Shown here in pieces: positions 23,202 through 34,604 of a stretch of DNA of 64,000 nt. The stretch's first letter is position 1. Each line of letters begins with the position of its first letter. Source of the stretch: Heterobasidion occidentale. Its lineage: Eukaryota; Basidiomycota; Agaricomycetes; Russulales; Bondarzewiaceae. The stretch covers positions 2,728,001-2,792,000 of the forward strand of contig JBCAQO010000002.1 in NCBI GenBank assembly GCA_039111635.1, given 5' to 3'. The notes under the pieces were generated by a model. It made no database searches. It was not told the origin of the DNA and worked only from the letters and a program-made list of their open reading frames with translations. A program made the position numbers and the translations under genes.

Positions 23202-24001
23202 GTCAGCAAATAGCAGTGACGAAGAATAAAGTGGAAAGTAAGGGAGCACACGGAGTTCAGGGAGATGCGGTACAAGTGATGACGCCGGCAGACGTGTTAT
23301 GATGCTTACTCAGGACCCCGTAACCTATCCCAACATTGTCTGCTCGATGTCCACAGCGTCCTTGACGTGCATTTGGTTTCGCGGAGATGTCAAACTCACA
23401 ACAAATCGCCTCCCATTTTGAATGCATAGTCACCCTTGTTCATGATCGCACCGCAATTCCATAGATCCATTGATCAAAAACGCGCCCTCGCATAAAATTC
23501 AAAAAAGGGTTTATTTGTGCTATCTACAATAGATATCCTACAGCTGAACTGAGCCCGCTTTTTTTTCACAACAAAGGCCGAGAGAATGAAGGGGGAATTG
23601 CGACTGACACGGGAAAGGAAAGGGAAAGAAAGATTATATAGGGAAGGTCTGACACTCACGACACCAAAATTCTTCCAAAACGAAGAGAGTGCGAGAGTTC
23701 TTTTACCCACCCAAGCATTCTTCTGCGCTGAACCGAATCGCCTCGTCCTTCCTGTGATGGATAGCAGGACGGGCACTGTCTAAGGGGTCGCGTTGAGGAA
23801 AAAAGACGCGACGCGTGCTGCCTTATATAGGTTTGTCCCGAGATATTTGGCTTTGCTTGGGCATAGAGGTCCAGCGAGGCGTGGGAACTATAGCCTTTTA
23901 CCCCACACGGCCCAGAATGGAAATGAGTAAATCAGCAACATAACTACACTAGAGCTCGAGCGCCGAGTCTCTTGTCTTTAAATGTCTTGTGTGTCCAGGA
24001 C
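23202..24001. other. Divergent intergenic between SAR1 and ATG15
   Basis: 800 bp between two start codons, so it should contain both promoters. TATATA occurs at 23825 and may serve the ATG15 side. Short frames on both strands are not gene-like. Confidence 0.45.
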
Positions 24002-25424
24002 ATGTTTCCAGTATCAACGATAATTACCCTCTCTTTTCTCTTCTTTTTGCCGTCCCCGGCGGCTTGTCATCCAAGCTCGATCCCCCTTTCGTTCAGCCTT
24101 GCGCACGAATATCGCCTGCCTCACCTCGATCGCGCTGGCACAGAACAGAACCTATTTGACGACACTGGTGTACGACCCAGTGCTTCACTGGCACTGCGTG
24201 CTGTTCCCACAACAATATATCGGCCTCGATCGGCTGAGGCAATACAACATGCTCGATGGCGATCAATGAGGCATGCTCAGAGCGAGGAGGTTCAATGGGA
24301 TCAGGTTAAGGTACTAGGCCCCGACGTCGGGGACCGACATACAATATCGCAGCTCGCCCGGATGACAGGGAATGCGTATGCTCTTCCTGGACAGAAGAAC
24401 TGGTATGACATCGATGAGGCATGGAATGTTGTGAGTGCTTTCTGCCTCTAGGCCGTATCACCACTTCACATAATCGGCATTCGATCTCCAGAGCTTTCCA
24501 TTTGGGTGGGGAGAATCAGAGGGGGGACCTCGTGGTCATGTCTTCGTGTCTTCTGACAACTCAACCGTCATTTTGTCGATCAAGGGTACGACCGTCCAAG
24601 GAGCCACATCCAAGATTGACAAATACAACGATAACCTCCTCTTTTCGTGCTGCTGCGCCCGCGTTGATTTCTCGTGGGTGTTCTCCACCGTATGTGATTG
24701 CTACTCTCGTCACTGGAGATGCGACAACACCTGTCTCTCCGAGGCACTTATCCAAGATAGCCTCTTCTATTCGGTTGGAGTTGCAAGTCTCTCTACCCAG
24801 CACCTGCTAATACAGCGAATATTAATGAATTGATATCCAAATTGACAGAACCTCGTGAGCAACTTGACCACCCTCTTCCCACACTCCAATATCTGGCTAG
24901 TCGGTCATTCCCTCGGGGGTGCACTTGCTTCACTCCTTGGCACCACCTTCGGATTCCCCGCTATTGCCTTTGAGTCGCCCGGTGAAAGCTTGGCTGCTCA
25001 TCGTCTTCACCTCCCCTTACCCCCAAGGTCGCCAGCGTCGAACGCTCCGTCCGCCCCGGTAACTCACGTTTACCATAACGCCGATCCCATACCACAAGGT
25101 GTGTGCACGGGTTTCGGCTCTCCCTGCGCATCAGCCGGGTATGCATTGGAAACACGATGTCATTTGGGGAAGAAGATCGTGTACGATACGGTGAACAAGC
25201 TGGGATGGCGGGTGGACGTGAGGAAGCATATTATCCGGGAGGTCATCATGAATATCCTAGAGCTGGATCGGGAATGGGAGGAGGGTAGAGATGTACCGTT
25301 GGCAGTTGAAGAAGACGAAGATTGTGTTGTTAGTGAATATTTACTTTTTCCCTTGCACAATACTGACCGCATCCACAAACAGGATTGTTGGAAATGGGAG
25401 TTTGGAGACTTCAAGGACAATTGA
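24002..25424 (+). CDS. ATG15: Autophagy-related vacuolar lipase Atg15
   Basis: Phospholipase that breaks open autophagic bodies in the vacuole. It reaches the vacuole by the MVB pathway and is held by an N-terminal signal anchor, seen here as FPVSTIITLSFLFFLPSP. Conserved family blocks: HEYRLPHLDRAG, VSFPFGWGE, NSTVILSIKGTT, DKYNDNLLFSCCCARV, TVCDCYS, the nucleophile elbow IWLVGHSLGGALASLLG (catalytic Ser), AIAFESPGE, HVYHNADPIPQGVC, ALETRCHLGKKIVYDT and DCWKWEFGDF at the C-terminus. ATG at 24002 is the first in frame. One intron (24783-24848) most plausibly has a GC donor (GCAAGT), which keeps LFYSVGV before NLVSNL; using a GT a few bases earlier would delete part of this block. The last intron (GTTAGT...ACAG) joins EDCV to DCWKW. 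Confidence 0.95.
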
Positions 25425-25551
25425 AATCATCTGTAGGTTAAAGTGTATTATATCTCTCTCACATTATTACCATCCACGGATCATCTGTGGGCCCTTCTAA
25501 ATTCTGACATGGAGCGCTGGCCAGCACGCTGCGCTACGTCCAACAAAAAAA

Positions 25552-27327
25552 TCACCTTCTCTGCTCAGCACCACCAATCCACTTTCCCTGAACATACACC
25601 CTCCTAATATTTCTATCGTCCCCCGTGAAGAAAAATCTCTCGAGCATCGCATTAGGCACTGCCGTCCGGATCCCCAAAGCAGCATCTTGGTCGACGCCCC
25701 ACAGACCAGGATTTCCGACGGTGCTGTTGACGCTGACAAGGAGTGCATCGAATGCCTTTCCCGGTGCAAAGGAGCCGATGCGAGATTGCACATCACATAC
25801 CTGGGCACCGCCGAGGGTCGCGAGGTGCAGCAGAGTCGCGAGAGGAAGTTGGCGATTCGCAAACGTCGCGGACGACGGAATATCATCAGTCGATAGGGAC
25901 TGCAATTGTATGATTTTAGATGCAATGCTCGCGTGCTTGATCTCTGTGAGGATAGACTGCGAATATCCGCCCGAGACGTCTGTGCCCAGACCAATCTATC
26001 GAAGAGTCAGCCAACCTCGAGATCTAGAGTAAAACAGGATACTCATAGTGAAGCACAAACCTTGATACCTCTATCGAGCAACTCGCCCACTCTACAAACC
26101 CCACTCCTGAGATTAAAGTTGCTTGTCGGACAATGCGAAATCCCTGCCTCCCTCAATTTGATCAGCTGCACTTCCTCTTCCTCCAGATACACCGCGTGCG
26201 CGAGAACTGTGCGCCGGCCGAGAAGTCCGTAGTGGTCGTACACGTCCGCGTACGATCTGCATTCTGGAAAGAGAGCCTTGGTATACACGATCTCGCTTTG
26301 GTTTTCGCCGATGTGCGTCTGCACGAGAAGTGTGGGATCCTCGCGTGCAAGGGACCCCAACGAGGATAGCAGCGGCGGGGTGCACGAGATTGCGAAGCGG
26401 GGCGTGAGTACAGGTTGCACCAGCGCGGGCGAGTTGAGATCGGGGAGAGAGCGAATGTGCGCGATGAGCGCGGTAGTCGCAGCTATCGACGCTTCGACAG
26501 ATGGCTCGATATAGTCGTCAGGGCTATCTCGGTTCATGTTACATTTCTAGAATCAAAGAACGTCGGTCTTCAAATGTGGAGAGCTGCGATCTCCGAGGCT
26601 TACCTACCCCTACGAAAGCTCTTTGGCCTAGCCGGAGAAGCATCAGTGGTGAGGATACACGGGAAGTGGCGTAAGTTCAAAAACAAACCATATGAGTGGA
26701 CAATCTCTGCGAGCGCTTTCGTCGCCTCCAAGTGGAGTGATCCATAATAGCAGCACGTTGTGGTCTGCGTGAAAATCAAGAATCTGGGCCAGGATCTCAA
26801 AAAAACATGTAGACTCACACCCGAGTTTATGATACGTTTCACGGTTGCATCGTAAGCGCGTCTGGCGAATTCGACATCGGCATACTTGGCTTCCATAGGG
26901 AAAGTAGTCTCTCTCAGCCAGTCAAGCAACTCATGCTGCTGCCCACTGTGAAATACTCGATTAGATAAAGTTCCTGGCATTGACGCTCCACTACTTACCT
27001 GCCGATGTTAGGAAATTGCGGTCCATGCTATGCGTCAAGCTTAAGAGGTCGGTTCTTTCTTATTCGGCGAGAACGAACCGTGTGGGTATCAACGAAGCCG
27101 GGCATGATAAACTCGCCACGCTTCAGCTCAACCAAATCTTCATCCAAACTTCCCTTCTGCGCCATGGCTTCCTGGACCATAGATGCTGCTACGTCTTCTT
27201 CAATCCAATCAATATCCCCAGACGGAGACACACAAAGCAAGCAGTCCGGCAACGCTTGGTAACTCGAAAGGGTCTGCGGGTTGATCACCAGGCCATAGAA
27301 AACAGTGCTGCGAGGAAGAGTAGACAT
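25552..27327 (-). CDS. GUD1: Guanine deaminase
   Basis: Hydrolyses guanine to xanthine and ammonia, in purine salvage and nitrogen use. Amidohydrolase superfamily with one zinc. Metal-site residues are visible in order: the paired His in FVDTHTHGPQFPN (formed across an intron), His in VQTHIGENQSEI, His in VLAHAVYL, and Asp in GLGTDVSGGYSQSI. The substrate-side block ECRSYADVYDHYGLL is typical of guanine deaminase. N-terminus MSTLPRSTVFYGLVINPQT; C-terminus RRVYVQGKWIGGAEQRR. The size and order of blocks match the fungal enzyme, and no frame breaks are needed. It is tail-to-tail with ATG15, 127 bp apart. Confidence 0.95.
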
Positions 27328-28822
27328 GGTTTAGAAGTAGCTTAGGAATTTGGAGGAAGCGGAGACGAGGAAGTGGAAGGGAGCACGATGGATGGTATCA
27401 CATGACCGCGGCTCCGACGGATGTACATGGATCTACCTGGATTCACTTGCATAGAAGGACGATATGCAAGCAGAATGCAAACGATAGGGAGCTATATAAA
27501 CACCAGTATGACACACACGTGTATTCCAATGAAGCTAGATCATGGATGCACTTCCAAACTTGAATTGCACATGTCGACTACACAAATACTACTAAGGAAG
27601 ATGCAATATCACTGTGCTAAAGTGCCTGATTCCCAGCCAGGAATGAAAGAGCGTGTTCTTCAACGTATGTGTCGCGCATCAATATACCTATACGTTGTCA
27701 AAAGGCGTTTGTCCGCCTGTCGCGTCTGACTGCCAAGGTCAGATACAGGATTGATTGGAGGACTGAGGGGTGGAAGATATGACGATGATCCCTTGAACAT
27801 AAGTACGTACTCACTGACGAATCAAAGAGGCTTGTGGTTCACAAACGCGTGGTAGTGGAAAAGAAAGGCAGCTCGCCCTAAACGGCTCAGTTGAAATAAG
27901 AGCCATATACATACTCATGTGCTAGATAGCTTAAACACGTCCTAACGCGCAACTCAATGGCAACGGCTGAAGCGCTGATGGTGGAGTTGAATGCGATGTT
28001 TATTCAGGACGTAGAGCGTAAGCGCTATGAGCCTCGTGAGCCATGGTGTAACCGGGTCCCATGCTCACCTTAGCCTGCTTCTTGTCGGTCTGAAGAAGCT
28101 GGATGCAGTTCCCACTGGCATGTGGATTGCTGTCGGTGACGTTCGCGCGTAAGATAGAGGTTGGCTTGTGCAGTGCTTATGCCCGTTTGAGCTTCAAATG
28201 CGGATGCAGCGGCCGGAAGGGAAACGGTGACGTTAATTGAGACACAATTGATGGAAGATTCTTTACTAGTGTTTACCACAAGTGTACTGATGGATGGCGG
28301 GCGTCCGCCCTTTCAGAGCAAGACGTACTTGCTATGCGATTACGAGCAAGGGTTCCAGGCTTTTTGACAGTGTCCACAGAGATTATTTCCCTGGTGTCCA
28401 CGGACGACCAAGACGCGAGAAGATTTCCGGGCCAGAAGACATGCGGTGGTGCGCGGTTGGTGAAGGGAAGAAGAGAGGTTTCTGAGATGTCCGAAGAGGA
28501 AACTTCGCGGGGAGGAAGAGGAGCGCGTCAGGCAGGTTTGGCAATTGACGAGCGCTGATGCGCAGGCGCCTATGACGTCGAAAGACCTTAGCACATGGCG
28601 GGGGAGAAAGGAGGTATATTGCGAGCCTGTGCGACAGAGGAAGGGCAGGATGGATTTCTGTGCAAACAGGCAAGAAGGAAGAACGGGAGTCGAGAGTCGA
28701 GGCGGAAGACTGGCGGGAGCAGCGCAGGTGTAACCAGGCTGCAGGGAAGAGCAGGCAAGTGCGGCCAGTGCCTTGATCTTCTTTAGACCATTTCACATTC
28801 CTCTTCACATTCCACTCCGAAT
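27328..28822. other. Intergenic, no supported gene
   Basis: 1.5 kb between the start of guanine deaminase and the TATA box of the next gene. On the minus strand, 28060-28290 reads open in two frames with secreted-protein-like composition (such as NCVSINVTVSLPAAASAFEAQ and RANVTDSNPHASGNCIQLLQ), but I find no start, no continuation and no family. Confidence 0.4.
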
Positions 28823-28829
28823 TATAAAT
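28823..28829 (+). promoter_or_regulatory. TATA box of the gene at 28932
   Basis: TATAAAT 103 bases upstream of the ATG, followed by a T/C-rich leader. Confidence 0.5.
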
Positions 28830-28931
28830 GCATTAATTCCCTTTTCTTGGACCTTGTCTCCTTCCCATACCCTCCTCGTCGTCTCGCACGGTCCCCACAC
28901 CTCTCCTCTCGTCCCCCTCCTCCTCTTCGTC

Positions 28932-29698
28932 ATGCCCTCTCTTCGTCGCACCATCTCGTCGCCCTCCGTCCGCTCCTCCCCGTACCCTGCGTCCTTGGGT
29001 AGCCCCACAGGGCGCGGTCACGGCCCGCGGAGGTCGTCAGGCTCCGAGATATCCTCCCGCAGGGTTCTCGCAGATATCGACTGGTGGCGTGTCACTCAAG
29101 GCCAGCACGACCCCAGCGCTGACGCGAATGAGACTGAGGAGAGGGGAGACGAGCGTGTGGACGAGCGTGGGCGTATTGTCGGAGATGCGCTCGGTGGTAT
29201 GACAGGCGCCTTCGACTTATACAACGAAGTCGAGGTTCAGCGGCCTGCAACACCAGCGGTGACCGACATTGCGTTTGGGAGGGTCCGCTTGGAGGAGTCG
29301 GTCCAGGTATGAAGCAGCCTTTCACGACAATGCATGAACACAAGTTTACAAACACCACCCTGCCGCTGCAGGCTCAACCTCCTTTCAAACAGTTCGAGGC
29401 GTTAGCTATTTCGCCTCGAACTCCCATTAGGCGTCAGCGTCAAGCATCGGACTCGTCGGTCGAATCGTCGCCGGAGGCTCCTTTGACCCCACGCGAGAGT
29501 CTGTACTTCGATGACATGGGATTTGCCGACGAAGGCACAGATATCCACCCGATCCGCCTTCGTCCATTCTCTCTCGCCGCTCTCAATTCATACTCGTTTT
29601 CCGAGTTCACAACACCTGAGGAGAGCAAGGGGGCCGGTTTCTTCGGCAGCTTCTTGGGGGATGCTTTTATTGCTGATGACAGTGACCTCTTTGTTTGA
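28932..29698 (+). CDS. Hypothetical Ser/Arg-rich protein
   Basis: Two exons joined by a 64 bp intron (GTATGAAG ... CTGCAG) that links RLEESVQ to AQPPFKQFEALA. Product about 230 residues: a basic Ser/Arg N-terminus (MPSLRRTISSPSVRSS), an acidic segment (ETEERGDERVDERGR), then Ser/Thr-Pro motifs typical of phosphorylated disordered regions (AISPRTPIRRQR, SSPEAPLTPRESLYFDD) and a more hydrophobic acidic end (GFFGSFLGDAFIADDSDLFV). I know no domain in it. The Ser-Pro/Thr-Pro density suggests a kinase-regulated protein (inference). ATG at 28932 has context GTCATGCC. Confidence 0.65.
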
Positions 29699-31458
29699 AC
29701 GCGTTTCCGAGGGCGACTTCCTGCGATTTCCCGTGAACCATGAATGCGACAGCTTCATCCTTTTCGCGACATACCCCAAAAATCGGCTCCACTGTACTAA
29801 TATCTCCTTGTTCCTGTTTCAACCTCCGGACAAGTGTCCTATACGGAGTCTCCCATCCTTACTTTTCGGTCTTGCGCACCCGCCCGCTATCTTGACCTTG
29901 GCCGACAAATATTCTTCGCGGAGCCGCCTTCATCTCCATCTTTCCCCACGGCACTTGGACGCCGTACGCCGTCGCAACCCGGTCACATCGTCAGCATCAT
30001 CCTCCCCTTCACTCCACGCATCTACTCTTGCATTTACCCCCTTCGTCTTGCATTCTTGCCCTTTTCTCACCCTTTACGAACTTTCATGCTTCACAGCAGG
30101 GCACATTTGGTTCATTCCCTGTTTCATCTTAGCTTGACGGCTGGGCTTTGCATGTCCGCATCAGCCAAGCGCCTAGATGGTCTTGTTTCGGATGGTGCAG
30201 CGCCTCATTTATAACTTTTTACCTTCGTGTGTGACTTCACCTGGCCACTCCTCCCTCTTCCCACGTGCTGATCTTTATTCTTTATCTGACATCGGCACCG
30301 TCTCACTTTTATTTCTCCTTATCATGGGCGTTTCTCGTCCTACCCATTAACTTTTGTCCGCTCGCCGGTTCCTCCGCCATCTTGCACCCAAAACAAGGCC
30401 TTGGTCTACTCCTCGATCAGCCGACACCTGTTCCTCTTTGCCGTGCCGTTTCTTTTTCAATCCATTTCATCTCTATCCTCATTTGTTTGTAACGACTAGA
30501 CATGCATTCCCATCCACATGTTTCCCTTTCCGGCGTCTACGACCCGCTATCCCGCGCTTTCCTCTCCTGCTATCACGTTTCCCCAATGTGCTTGTGGTTC
30601 TTGGCTTGCCTACCCTCCTGTAACGACTTTATTACGATTTGTTACGACACCGGGCTTTTGTTTGTTTGACACTTCTGCCCTTGATATATTCCCAACGTTC
30701 CCCGACAAACATTGTCACGGTTCGATGTTCATTTTGTAACGCCCACCCGGACGACGTACATAAAAACCGAGCAGTTTTACCACTGCTCCAAACTTGTACT
30801 CTACTGTACATCCTGTCCATGTACTTCTCGACCGTCCATCACCGCCCAGTATACACTTCCGATTGTGCCTCCAACCACTTGTGTCTACCACAGTGAAATA
30901 CTTCCGGTTTAGGCTCTGATTTTGGCTGCTTTATTATATCGAACGGCGCGTCACCCATCGAAATGAGTGCAGGTCATGGATCCCTCGTAAGGCTAATCCA
31001 GACCAGCAGCGCGAGCAGCAACCCTGCCTCCTGAAACAGGGTCTTTAGTACAACGCTCCTCCCAAATTGCCAAAAGCATCCCACGTCGGCGGCCCACGAT
31101 ATCCAAACGCGCGATCGGAGGTAGCCTATCGCGTTCAGCAATCTAGGTCGGGCGCTGTCGGGCGCCGTTGGCACGCCATCCGCCACGGCCGACGGGCGGA
31201 AAAGAGGAAATGGAGACGGAAATAGCGGGGCAGGAAGCACCGGCAAATGTCAACACGAGATCACGCGGCTTGAGGAGCGCAAGAAATGAGATCATAGGCA
31301 TGAGAGCATTTCCTACGGGTTTTGGTCTTGGAGCTTCACGTCGCAGGGAAGGAACGGGCGAGCCAGCAACCGCATCGCATCGAACCACCGGCCATCGCGT
31401 CATTAGCAACGCGTCCACATTTGATGGCATAGGCGCAGCGTGTGTCAGATGCGTTGCA
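29699..31458. other. Pyrimidine-rich region and GC-rich open stretch, no supported gene
   Basis: From 29700 to about 30960 the plus strand is strongly T/C-rich and could be a long 3' UTR or a non-coding transcript. From about 31000 to 31458 the composition turns GC-rich, and minus-strand frames are open for long runs (one reads ISFLALLKPRDLVLTFAG, another LLNAIGYLRSRVWISW) without ATG-stop-splice logic. I do not call a gene in either half. Confidence 0.4.
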
Positions 31459-33320
31459 TCACCGGTACATACCGGCAACAATGTTGGGCCCAGCGACTCT
31501 GCTCCATCGTGAGGGTGCGAGCGGCCCGTAGAGAAGCTGAACTTTGGGAGGTGGCGGAAGCGGCGGCGGCGCTGTGAATGAGGAGGGTGGAGGCTGCATA
31601 TACGGATTAGGATTCGGGTAGCTTTGCGGTGGCTGTGGTGGCGGCTGCGAGGATTGCGTGGGCACATTGTGCCGTATCTTCCAGGCATTCTTGATAGTGA
31701 GTGCGCTGGAGAGGATCTGCGAGCCGGGATTTCGGTAAGTAAGAGCGAAGCACAGTACAAGACAAAAAAAGGGAATTACAGCCTCTTTTTCAACACCATC
31801 AGCAATACTCTGTATGATGTTTTCAACGACTTTGCGGTGGTTCCCATGAGGCTTGTCGTCACGAAACCGCATCATGCGCCAGCCTTCAACAGAGGGATCC
31901 CAATGTACCTCGACGATGCGATCGTCAATCTGCTCACGTGACGCTTTGAGACTACATCGTCCATAGTGTGAGCCCGCGAGTGCTAGCAAATATAGAGGCG
32001 TAGAGATAGAGCCCACCGTTCCCATTCCTCGTCGTCGACGTGCATGACGTCGTATGGCTCATACTTGGACCGCGATCCGTCGTCGCCACACCATACATGG
32101 AGGGCAAAGATTGGTTTCGCAAGTAGATCGGGCTCATTGGGACGCTTTCGAGACGGAGGGAAGCGCAGTACGAGTTTGAAATCGATAGAATTTTCGGAGG
32201 GTGGTTTCCACTTCAGTCTGTCGCGAGGAATGTAAGTCCTAACATATGGACGAAGCGATGCAAAAACCGACATGTTTGTATCCGTGCCCGGAACATAGGG
32301 CGTGTTGACGGATGTGTAGATGAGACCATCATTACCGTGGTGTAAGTTGGGTATATCGACAGCAAAGACTTTATCCACGGCATAGGATAGATTAATTTCT
32401 TTCACTTGGATACTGGGGGTGCCAGACTAGGTCAGTGGCGGCGGATCACAGCCAGAGACACTGTAACACACTCGAAGGGTTGATTTGAAGCCATGTGGGG
32501 GTATTGCCGCATCATTCTTTCGTACGGTTTGAAGAACCACAGTTTCAAACGCTGATCGTGTGCCCTATCAGGGACATCGTTCACACAATCGCCAAGCAGA
32601 CGTACCCCATATCGTTTATCAAGCGATTTGGACATAACATTCTGGTTATCTGCAACTAAGCAGTCAAAGCATAGCATCCGAAGAGTTTCCTGAAGACGAT
32701 GATTTGAATCGATAACAAGGGCAGATTGTAAAGGTACATACTTGCTTTGTCTGCGGGTCAACGTCAATTACAAGTTCCGCATCAATGATAGTACTTCGAA
32801 GTGGTCTTTCAGGGTGTTCGTGGTGGGGAAAGTACATCCCGAACAATTGTCTATACTCGTTGTGGCGATCGATCTTGAGACTCTTAGTGAGGAACGATCA
32901 AACAACGACTACCTGACACTCACAATGTGAACCAGTTGCTCGTTCGTTTCCAGATTTGTCAATATCACGAGCAACACCCGGATGCCATCTGACTTTTCGC
33001 AGACCCAGTAGCTGTCAACGCGGGTGGCGCAATTCAACACAGTTCAACACCGGCATAATTTGCTACACTGGACGCACTCTTGTTTTTCTAGTCGTTCAAG
33101 ATCCTTTGAGCCGAAGCTTACGGGCTGACTGCCTGGAAAGCTATGAGAATTTGCAACGGTCAGCATTCCTCGGAGTCGGGTATATCACTGCCCAAAGGCA
33201 CTCGGAACCATACCGGTCATGGTTGAGGCCACATAATTGGGCGACATGGCCCTTGAGCCACGAATCCTGAACAGAGTTTGGAGGGACAAGCTGGCCAGGT
33301 AGAGTCGGTGTTTGAGGCAT
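31459..33320 (-). CDS. CEG1: mRNA capping enzyme, guanylyltransferase subunit
   Basis: Transfers GMP from GTP to the 5' diphosphate end of nascent mRNA through an enzyme-Lys-GMP intermediate, in the nucleus on RNA polymerase II. The start is MPQTPTLPGQLVPP; motif I is VCEKSDGIRVLLV (nucleophile Lys). Other blocks: GMYFPHHEH, STIIDAELVID (motif III), LRMLCFDCLVADNQN, KVFAVDIPNLHHGNDGLIYT (motif IV), LKWKPPSENSIDFKLVLRF (motif V), then the OB-fold part ending DRIVEVHWD and WRMMRFRDDKPHGNH. The tail is Pro/Gln-rich, ends VAGPNIVAGMYR, and has no triphosphatase domain, as expected for fungi, where that activity is a separate protein. Introns are short; the first two exons are joined at HDR/FPGSQPV and KQE/YWVCEKS. 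Confidence 0.95.
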
Positions 33321-33824
33321 GTTGAGGAGACAGGGAGAGAGGTAAAGGATCTTTGTCTTTTGCCACAGCGGCCCAGGCAGCTCCAATCGCAGTGACTAGG
33401 AGCACAGCCACATTCGTGATTGGCATGACTAATGACTAAAGTACTAAGTACTAATTGTGGACATAAGTAAAGCTACATAAAGACGGCTATTTATACTACA
33501 TGGCAAGAAGCAGCGAAATCAGCTAGTGGTCATCCGCTTTGCTATGAATAGACAAGATTGAGGCCAGCGTATGCTAAGGCCAGAGTGTTCTCGCAGGAAG
33601 AATCTGAGGTATAACACAATGATTTTCGCGTTGAAAAGGGGAAGCTACCTTGACCAAGGATTAGTCTAATACATCATAGAAGCGTTCACGCACCGCGATT
33701 ATTCTGTTCACACACATGCTGAGCTTAGATTCCAGGACACTATTCTGCAGCGTGTCTGGGAACTGCATCAACACTCGTCAACTGTGCCAAACGATGATTG
33801 GAATCAACAGAAACTATAACATAG
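33321..33824. other. Intergenic between capping enzyme and bL27m
   Basis: About 500 bp, AT-richer than its surroundings, containing the promoter of the capping enzyme and the 3' end of bL27m. A minus-strand frame entering from here (33217-33426) looks like a signal peptide but lies out of frame with the capping enzyme and is rejected. Confidence 0.5.
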
Positions 33825-34445
33825 CTATGGCGTCCCTAGTGTCACTGCCGACGGGCTCTGAGTCTGTTCGAGATTTACGAGGCCAAAATAGCGACTCCGG
33901 CCCAGCTCAATCTCATCTCGTGGCAACTTTTCGCCTCGGGTCAAGACCACGCCAACGAATTTACGCTCTCCACGCATCCACTTTTCTTTGTAGAAGCGAA
34001 CGTATCCTGGAACCATAGCATACAAGGTATGATCACGTCCCATTTTCACCTATACAAGAGTTGAGTTATATGCAGCGCGTGAAGTTACGAGAAGAACTTG
34101 CATGCTGGCCAGGATGAAACTGGGTACCTCTCTGACGCACAATGATATTCCCTGGAATCACGTATTGGTCTGTACAGATGCACATGCATAAATTTTTGAA
34201 GAAACAAGTCTAAGGCGAGGTGGCTTGCCAGAAAACTTCTTCACGCCCAGCCTCTTGCCTGGTGAACCTCCGTGATTATGTACCGTGCCTCCAGCGCGTT
34301 TTGTGGCGGTGCGCACAGAGCCTTGAAAACAAAGCCGAAATTGGAATGTTGTTACCAATCGGTAGGAGAAACAAGGGAGCGTACCTAGGACAGAAAAGGG
34401 GGCCCTTGTGGCCTCGCAGCATCGCGTGAAGGACAAGAAAGACAT
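33825..34445 (-). CDS. MRP7: Mitochondrial large-subunit ribosomal protein bL27m
   Basis: Component of the mitochondrial 54S subunit; the bL27 N-terminus reaches the peptidyl-transferase centre. Exons 34385-34445, 34229-34321, 34102-34169 and 33825-34049 splice to 148 residues. The first exon encodes a Ser/Arg/Cys-rich presequence (MSFLSFTRCCEATRAP); mature bL27 starts near VRTATKRAGGTVHNHGGSPG, followed by KRLGVKKFSDQYVIPGN, IIVRQRGTQFHPGQH and VKMGRDHTLYAMVPGYV. A fungal extension ends SPSAVTLGTP. Introns 2 (34170-34228) and 3 (34050-34101) both have GC donors (GCAAGC and GCAAGT); these are the only choices that keep the conserved protein sequence. It is divergent with SKP1, 159 bp between start codons. 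Confidence 0.93.
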
Positions 34446-34604
34446 CGAAGGACCTATAGGCGCTTAGACGGTCACACTCGGTTCCATATAAAGTCAGCCG
34501 CGCGCAAACTCTCACGCCTTCCTGCGCATAATCTTCTGTTCGGACTTCATCTTGAGTCACTCTTCACGATCTCACCTGCGCCCACCACACCAAGTCATTC
34601 CACC

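Noticed and set aside
24430..24810. Overlapping alternative frames in the ATG15 region
   Set aside because: The lipase frame carries the complete set of family motifs; the others are shadows.
29511..30137. 208-codon open frame on the plus strand
   Set aside because: It overlaps the true last exon of the gene at 28932 in another frame and then translates a pyrimidine-rich tract; its composition is a by-product of T/C bias.
31143..31760. 205-codon minus-strand frame overlapping the capping enzyme C-terminus
   Set aside because: The correct capping-enzyme frame here encodes the conserved ending VAGPNIVAGMYR; the longer frame is its shadow in GC-rich DNA.
33217..33426. Minus-strand frame starting with a signal-peptide-like sequence
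   Set aside because: It runs through the first exon of the capping enzyme in the wrong frame and has no continuation.
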